Origin: Thamnaconus septentrionalis
Lineage: Eukaryota > Chordata > Actinopteri > Tetraodontiformes > Monacanthidae
Length of the DNA: 64,000 nucleotides
Assembly: GCA_009823395.1 (NCBI GenBank)
Contig: CM020513.1
Location: 3,988,501 to 4,052,500, forward strand
Direction of reading: 5' to 3'
Below are positions 58,001 to 64,000 of the stretch, piece after piece. Under the pieces are notes generated by a model. The model ran no database searches. It was not told where the DNA came from and saw nothing but the letters and a program-made list of their open reading frames with translations. The number at the start of each line of letters is the position of its first letter. Positions within the stretch are counted from its first letter, which is position 1. The position numbers and the translations under genes were made by a program.

Positions 58001-58946
58001 CTCTTGTGCTCCTTCATCACCTCCAGACGAGTGCGACTGTTCTTCTCCATCTGCAGCATGGTGCAGCCTTCCTCCTCCTCCTCAATACGACGCAGACCAA
58101 ACGCGTTAAACGACGAGGTGGGAGTGTGAAAATAAAGAAACCGACAGATCCAGGGGGGGACTGTACCTCAAACGGGGGCAGCTGAAGTTCGCTGTACAAA
58201 ACTCTGAGGTCCTCCTGGCAAGCCTCGATGCTCTTCACTAATCTGTTCTTGAGTCCTTCTTCCTCTGCAATCATTAGGTCCAGCAATCCCTGCAGGGCAA
58301 AGGGGACAACGCACATGAGGCTGTTTGTGTGCGGACCACAAATGCGTTCATAATCAATTTAGGGGCTCACCTTGATGTGCTTGTGGACCTCGTTGGTCCT
58401 CTGAACTCGCTGCTCTTCTGGAATCCCTATTTCCTCCCAAATGTCCTGCAGTCTGACGTGCGCCCTGTTGAGATAGGCCACGGACTCGGCTGCGTGTACC
58501 TCACTAGAAGGAAAGCAGCGGATTCAGTTCCGTGGATCAGCTCCCGGTGCTCACACGCACCAGCTAAAAACAAATGACGGCCAAATTTGACCGTCACTGT
58601 GCCTTCAACGACGCAGGCTAGCCAACCGCTCGACTAGCTGCGCTAGCTGCGACACTTGATAACATCAGCTGAACGGCAGTTCAGGAATGGCCTGATATTA
58701 CCGTAGCTTATAAGGCGCAACCTTTCTCATAATATATACATTTCACAATTGCTCATTGCACGCACGCAGGCAGCTACAAACATTGTCGCAAAGCAAGCAA
58801 GTGAAGTTAGCCAGCTAGCTAGTGAAGCTTAATTTAGACCATTTATTAGACAAGCAGGAAGTAAGGTTTCTAACAGAGAATGCCATCGTTATCGCACAAT
58901 TTAGGCTTCAAGAAGTTGAAATATAAATTACTGACCTCACTCTCAT
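55023..58946 (-). CDS. prc1: Protein regulator of cytokinesis 1 (14 exons)
   Basis: Exons in order: 58936-58946, 58371-58503, 58167-58289, 57844-58080, 57593-57763, 57353-57502, 57120-57267, 56893-57029, 56716-56811, 56320-56466, 56117-56230, 55912-56019, 55545-55706, 55023-55085 (1800 bases, 599 residues). PRC1 (MAP65/Ase1 family) dimerises, crosslinks antiparallel microtubules at the spindle midzone and recruits KIF4A and PLK1. The sequence shows an N-terminal dimerisation rod (IWEEIGIPEEQRVQRTNEV), a long helical rod, and the spectrin-like microtubule-binding domain (about 330-450; FNNRGGNLLKEEKQR). A basic disordered tail carries CDK-type sites at RTPSKRR (T471) and TPTPGK (T481/T483), positions matching the human sites. 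The exon 4 acceptor at 58080 is weak but keeps frame. Teleosts carry two copies; from synteny with spi1 I would guess prc1a, unproven. Confidence 0.95.
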
Positions 58947-59063
58947 GTTGCCCCCAGTAAAATGCGCCTAAAAAAAAGAACCTTTCCTGAAGACAATTGC
59001 TGACTAAAACTCACGAACGGCTAACACCGCCGGGTTGCCCGTTCGTTTGACGACCAGTCCGCG

Positions 59064-59121
59064 TTTGAAATTCGCAGGCAACCACAACTGCGACTCTGAT
59101 TGGTTGAGGAGAGTGACGTCA
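59064..59121 (-). promoter_or_regulatory. prc1: Cell-cycle promoter elements of prc1 (CHR, CCAAT, CRE)
   Basis: TTTGAA in GCGTTTGAAATT (59064-59069) matches the CHR element. About 30 bases further upstream of the gene is a CCAAT box (ATTGG on +, 59099-59103). A perfect CRE, TGACGTCA, lies at 59114-59121. The CHR is about 120 bases ahead of the ATG. CCAAT plus CHR at this spacing is the usual arrangement of G2/M genes controlled by DREAM and B-Myb-MuvB with NF-Y, which fits prc1. Confidence 0.55.
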
Positions 59122-59129
59122 AAGGAAGC

Positions 59130-59677
59130 TTTTTTTCGTCGGTTGGCAACCAAAAGTAAATAACCTAAATTCAAAAATGAATTTTCCTTACGTTGTTTTT
59201 TTCAATGTCAGATATTTCTTCTGTCCAAGTTTGACATTTTTTTTTTTCGCCCAGGGGTGTCCATTTGTGAACTTCGATCTCGAACAATAATTCGACAAAT
59301 CTTTTTTTTTGACTGTTTCCGGTTTCACATCTGTACGCTTATAACGTCAAAAATATACAAATACATCAAACACGTATTTCAGGTGTTTGATATGTAAAAG
59401 CCAAAAATAGACTGCAGGTGTTCAAAACATGGAATGCTATTATGTTACCGCGTTTTTGGTATAGTTTGTGATATTTTTTAACTGATAAAATGATGAATAC
59501 ATTTTTGTGGCTGAAACATCGACCAACAGAGAATGAAAGACGCTCAAGATAAAGTTTTAGACACTGTGGCTGTGCGTAACATTTCAATTACGGTCTCTTT
59601 TGTATTTGCTTTGAATGCATTTTAATATGAATACATAAAGTGCATTTCTACAGTTTAGTTCATCATCCAGTTGCAAA

Positions 59678-59743
<66 letters not shown>

Positions 59744-60184
59744 TATAAAATCCTATGTCTGAATTGGTCAGCAGGTGTCTGCAGTTTTTGACTCATTTAC
59801 CAGGCCTTGGATGTGGCAAAGCCCAGATTATTTCTACAAATACATTCCACACAACTCAAATACCAGCTTGATAATGTTGACATTCTCCCTACTCATGTCA
59901 TATAGAAATCCTATTGCTTTGATAGCAAGGGGCTGTTAAATGCTTGCTTAAAGGTGGTTTCAATTCATCTAAGTAATCTGACAAATACATCACAAAAAGA
60001 TTATTTATTTATATTGACAACAGAAAACCCTGATTTTTTTTGTCCTTAAATCATTTTTTTATGAAAGCAGTTTTTGATTTTGCACATGATGAATAAATAT
60101 AGAACTTGGTTAAAAAATTATACGTGACGGTTTTGCGATTTCAGCGTAATAAAAGAGAAACTTTTCTTCCTCCATCAGCGAGCA
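59130..60184. other. Intergenic stretch between prc1 and spi1 with an (ATT)n repeat
   Basis: A/T rich. About 20 ATT units lie at 59681-59743. No gene is seen. Confidence 0.5.
59681..59743. repeat. (ATT)n microsatellite
   Basis: Long uninterrupted ATT repeat. Confidence 0.95.
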
Positions 60185-62164
60185 TCAACGAGTCATGTAG
60201 CGGCCCCTCAGCACGTCCTCGCTGAACTGGTAGGTCAGCTTCTTCTTCACTTTTTTAATCTCCCCATTTTTTCCATAGTTCCTCAGGGCTCGGGCCATCT
60301 TTTGATAGGTCATTTTTTTGCGGTTGCCCTTCTGAGTGCCCCAGCGGCTGGCCAGAGCCTCCTTGTGTTTGGTAGAGAACTGGAAGATGCCCTTGTCCTG
60401 GTCCACCCACCAGATACAGTCGCTCATGTCGCCGTTTCTGAGCAAATCTAGGAGGAACTGGTACAAGCGGATTTTCCTCTTGTTGCCTGCGTCGTGGAAA
60501 ACCTTGTTAGTTTCAGTGATACTTAAAAAAGTGTTTTCAGTGCTTTTCAGAGCCAGTAAGCATACTCACAAGTGTCTTTCCTGAAGGATGGGTGCCTGTG
60601 CATTTCAAATTCATCCTCCCCATCAGATACCTCCAGTGGTGGGCTAGCGCCTCTTTGTTCACTTTCTGAATACGGGCCTGGTGAGGCAGAGGGTTGGTAC
60701 TGGTAGCAAGGGGACGGAGTGTAATATGGAATCTGTTTTTTTTAAAAAACAAAAAAAGAAAATAACCAAACAAAAAACAGGTCATAGTTTCTGTTTTACA
60801 GAAGGGAGAAAATGAGCTGTCGAGTTCAGTGTGTTGCAAGCTTTTGACATTTTCCCTCAAACTGAGCCATTGTCCTAAAAGAGGAACTAACAATGCCAAA
60901 ATAGATGTCAGAGCTTAGCTAGAACATGCGTGCAGGAGATAACTCAATAAAAAAAAACCCCGGTTGTCCACTTCATGTAGTAGACCAAACATCATTCTTT
61001 TGAATTTAATTATTTCAGTTTTTTGAATAGGAAAATTCCAGTGTGTGTGTGTGTGTGTGTGTACATTCGTGCAACTATCAAAATGTACTTATTACATTAT
61101 ACTCACAAGTAGCAACAGAGGTGGAGGACAATGAATGATTTTAGCATTTATCCACATTAAATGGAATTGAAAAAAAATTAAAATACAATGTTTAAATAAA
61201 TAAGACAGATTTCAGATTAGTTTTTTAAGTTATAAATGTACCAGCAGATGTAGCTAGCTAGCAATCACAAGTCTTAGTCTAGATTAGGAATCAACAATTT
61301 TACATCAACCAATTTTTTTCCTTGAATAAAAAAAACATTAACCTGAAAACAAGGCACAAACATAAACACAGGTTTTCTCATCTGTGCCCTTTAACTTTTG
61401 CTCTTTACTCAGAATACAAAACAGTGTTAATCACATCATGTTTCCTCACTAAAACTACAAAACATCACTGCTGTGGAAATACAAATTGGGTTCAAGTTGA
61501 ATTTAGTGAGCCTTTTCCCACTCCAGGCTGTTCAGATTTGGTTTGCTACAATCACTCTTCCTGATGAATATTTTTAAGATTTTAAACCGAATGTAGGAAA
61601 TGAATATATATATTTCGTTGGGCATACTTGTGGTGCGATGGAGAGAGGCCCGAGCGGTGGGTCCAGGTGGAGGGCCATCGGCTCTCCACTGTAGCGGTAG
61701 GATGGAATCAGTTGTTGAGGAGCCACAGCCTGGAGCTCCGTGAGGAGGCTCATGGGGGAATTATCGCAGTCCGCCACCTGGACGCGCTCGGAGTGGAAGC
61801 TCCATCTGTGGTCTGGAACGTGACAAGAGTGCATGAGGCACCCCGTGCCGGAGAGATTCATATATTAACTAATTTTACTCGCACCTTCATAAATATCCCC
61901 CACGCTAGCGAGGCAGGGGTAGAGCTCTGCAGGCGGCCGGTAATCCTCGTGCTCGTTTGGGAGGACCCCATCTGAAGTCTGTGGAGGGAAGGAAACTCAG
62001 ATTTTACCATCTAGAATTTTGAATTTGGAAGTATTCTGTTGTGCTAAAGTCTGACTTATTTTGTATAAGATAGATAGTTAGTTAGATAGATAGATAGATA
62101 GATAGATAGAAGAATTCAGAGGTGGCGCAAAAATACTTACAGACGCTGTGACATATCCGTCCAT
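60185..62164 (-). CDS. spi1: ETS transcription factor PU.1 (Spi1)
   Basis: Exons in order: 62141-62164, 61885-61978, 61628-61812, 60570-60732, and the last ending at 60185. The ETS domain ([60 protein letters not shown]) matches PU.1 better than Spi-B or Spi-C. The N-terminal part has the acidic/Gln activation segment ([11 protein letters not shown]) and the [10 protein letters not shown] motif. PU.1 binds GGAA sites and drives myeloid and B-cell development. Last junction: donor ACTT|GTGAGT is phase 1, but the acceptor CGCAG|GCAACAAAG at 60487 is phase 0 for the ETS frame. An upstream acceptor (TTAAG at 60523, exon 60185-60522) restores phase and adds 12 residues. Otherwise one extra A in ACAAAG is a frameshift or sequence error. 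Probable teleost spi1a by synteny, unproven. Confidence 0.9.
61043..61064. repeat. (GT)n microsatellite
   Basis: Short GT repeat in a spi1 intron. Confidence 0.8.
62075..62110. repeat. (TAGA)n microsatellite
   Basis: TAGA repeat in spi1 intron 1, about 30 bases from the exon 1 donor. Confidence 0.9.
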
Positions 62165-64000
62165 CACGTAAACACGGCAGCATGAGAATCTTGGTCCTCA
62201 CTCGTTGTGACGTTTCAACTCTTTCCTATTTCTTCACAGCCGTTTTAAAAAAAAATCTGCCTGGTCGAGCACTGACTTCACCAGAAGACAAATGGGAAGT
62301 GAGAAACCTGCAGTGTGCTGTTATAATAATCAGTCTGTTTAACTCTGTCATCAGCTAGTTCCTATAACTGACTGCTGTTACTGGATGAGCATGAGAAGCG
62401 TAGTTGCACGTTAATGCAGCCTTAAGAACTATTCCTGAGGTTGTCGGCAATGGAATTTATAATTCCTATGAAAATTTGGTCCGCTTTAAATACACTTTTA
62501 TCTTGAAACAGTATCATTATTATTATTGTTATCATTATTATTATTATTGTTACTAAAGGGCATGTATAACTGCTCTAAATTTGTTTTATGAAGCAACACT
62601 CTTGAAATAGGAATGCAAAAATTAACACTTGTTAACACGCGCATTCAGCACTGGGCAGCACTGGCAACTTCCCATAACTTCCTTTTCTGAGAGTAGAGCA
62701 GAGTGTAAACCTCAAAACAGTGAAACGAGGGCTTCAGCTCACAAATTATTACTAAGAGGGAAAAACATGCCTAGTTAGACTTCATGGTGCATTCCACTGA
62801 TTTACTCATCATTTCTATAATGCCCCGGTGATGCACTCAAAGGCAGAAAATCTTTTTGTTGAAGTGTGTTACTGAAGACAGCCAGCCGCATGCAGAAACC
62901 AAAAGTGAAGTTTTGGAATTGTACTGGTTCCCCTTTTTTTTTTAAAACTATGCTGCACGGGCCAGTTTGAGGAAGTGTTGACCAAGAGAATGTAGCCAAT
63001 AAAAACAAAAAACAAAAACGGAAACGACCTGAGAGCTCCGAAATTGTTTGTCTTGTTTGTCTTTCTCATGAGGCCCCCAAAGCGGTCAACTCAACCAGGG
63101 ATAGATGCCGTTTGCTGTGAATATACATCTGAAGTGTACTTAAAGTAACATGTAATAGTTGTATTTGCATTTATTTTCATTCTGTGTCTCTTAAAGGTGC
63201 AATATGATGTAGATGATGTATATGTAGAAAGTCACCTTTCCAATAATGTGTCTCTAGATTGACAGACGTGAGCCCATCCTTCACCTGTTTTGCCTGTTGC
63301 ATTTTTGCGAAAGCGAGCGCTAATGTACTCTGTAACGGAAATCAGCCCGTTGTGATGTCACGTAGGCCAGAGCAACCTCTCCCAGGTTAGTGGTTAGCAT
63401 GCAACCTCAGCCAGGCCCCTGAGATTGCCATGTTTATTGTCCCTTTCCAAAACACATGGTCCACTAAACCACAAGGTTTAGTGGAGGCTGTACACAAAGG
63501 GCTAAATATGCTGCATTTTGGAAATCAGTTTAAGGTTAACTAGTCATCTCAGGCTGCATGAAAGGGTCTAAAATGTCAGCAATGTGAAGTCTTTCATAGC
63601 TGTGGCCATAAGTGGATACCTTGAAGAAAACATTAACTGGTGCCCACTAGTCCTGCCAGATTTGTGAGTTTTTGCATAAAATTAATTTTTTTTTTTTTTA
63701 TCACATTGTACTAAAACTAACATTTGCCTCCTCTTGCCTTATTTTCCCAGAATATGATGCAATGATGTTTGGCCCTATTAGGATGGAAATTTACCAGAGC
63801 AGATGTGTTGCAACAGCTTCCTGTGAAAACTGGGGGCCCGCTGTGGGGATTCACATGCTCTCGCTCTCTGTGTGTTTCATAACAGGGCACTTTGGCCGAC
63901 AGCAGCCGCGCGAAACGCGTCTGAAAACGTGAGGAAGAGCACTCCCTTCAGGATCAAAACTTTGCCCATCTCGACGCGTCTCTCCCGGTGCGAAGCGCAG
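62165..64000. other. spi1 upstream region to window end
   Basis: No coding exon was recognised. The proximal 200 bases should hold the spi1 promoter. From about 63180 to 63600 the sequence looks like a teleost dispersed repeat: it has the GTGATGTCAC core at about 63353 and a GGGCTAAATAT block near 63508, both shared with 28030-28190. GC and CpG rise near the right edge (63890-64000). Confidence 0.4.

Noticed and set aside
60185..62164. Spi-B or Spi-C identity for the ETS gene
   Set aside because: The ETS domain residues ([20 protein letters not shown]) and [10 protein letters not shown] agree better with PU.1/Spi1.
63672..63932. 86-codon + strand frame near the window end
   Set aside because: It contains no recognisable motif and begins in a T-rich tract; it is probably chance.

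Overview
The window is vertebrate nuclear DNA, almost certainly from a ray-finned fish and most likely a percomorph. Genes are split into many short exons with GT-AG introns. Microsatellites are dense. The transposon remnants (hAT with a BED finger, Harbinger-like, palindromic MITEs, a 5'-truncated LINE) are typical of teleosts. There are no operons, CRISPR arrays or rRNA genes, and I saw no tRNA gene. The recognisable genes match human 15q (GNB5, AP4E1, CYP19A1, GLDN, CLPX, UBAP1L, PRC1) plus SPI1 (human 11p). From memory, zebrafish chromosomes 25 and 7 carry a similar mixed 15q/11p block duplicated in the teleost genome duplication. I infer that this is one of the two duplicated segments.

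Layout: 1.1-4.6 kb holds two intronless, head-to-head paralogues encoding coiled-coil proteins with one C-terminal membrane segment and no family I can name. 5.8-10.2 kb is gnb5 (+, 11 exons, 353 codons). 11.8-23.2 kb is ap4e1 (+, 21 exons), with an apparent minor-class AT-AC intron and several transposon remnants. 25.4-28.4 kb is an aromatase cyp19a1 of brain type (-), with a perfect oestrogen response element upstream and an apparent one-base frameshift in coding exon 1. 30.3-38.3 kb is gliomedin gldn (+, about 25 exons), whose stalk includes four tandemly duplicated exons set in tetranucleotide repeats. 41.3-48.6 kb is clpx (+). 50.6-53.5 kb is ubap1l (+). 55.0-58.9 kb is prc1 (-). 60.2-62.2 kb is the ETS factor spi1/PU.1 (-), with a reading-frame conflict at its last splice junction.

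The genes are not functionally coupled. They are signalling (gnb5), trafficking (ap4e1, ubap1l), oestrogen synthesis (cyp19a1), node of Ranvier assembly (gldn), mitochondrial protein unfolding (clpx), cytokinesis (prc1) and myeloid transcription (spi1). Convergent pairs (ap4e1/cyp19a1 and ubap1l/prc1) share 3' intergenic space.

Exon coordinates were read by eye from splice motifs and codon phase. The summed coding lengths of gnb5, ap4e1, gldn, clpx, ubap1l and prc1 are all multiples of three. No wholly new system was found. The most distinctive points are the unnamed coiled-coil gene pair, the gldn exon array, the aromatase promoter elements and the AT-AC intron.
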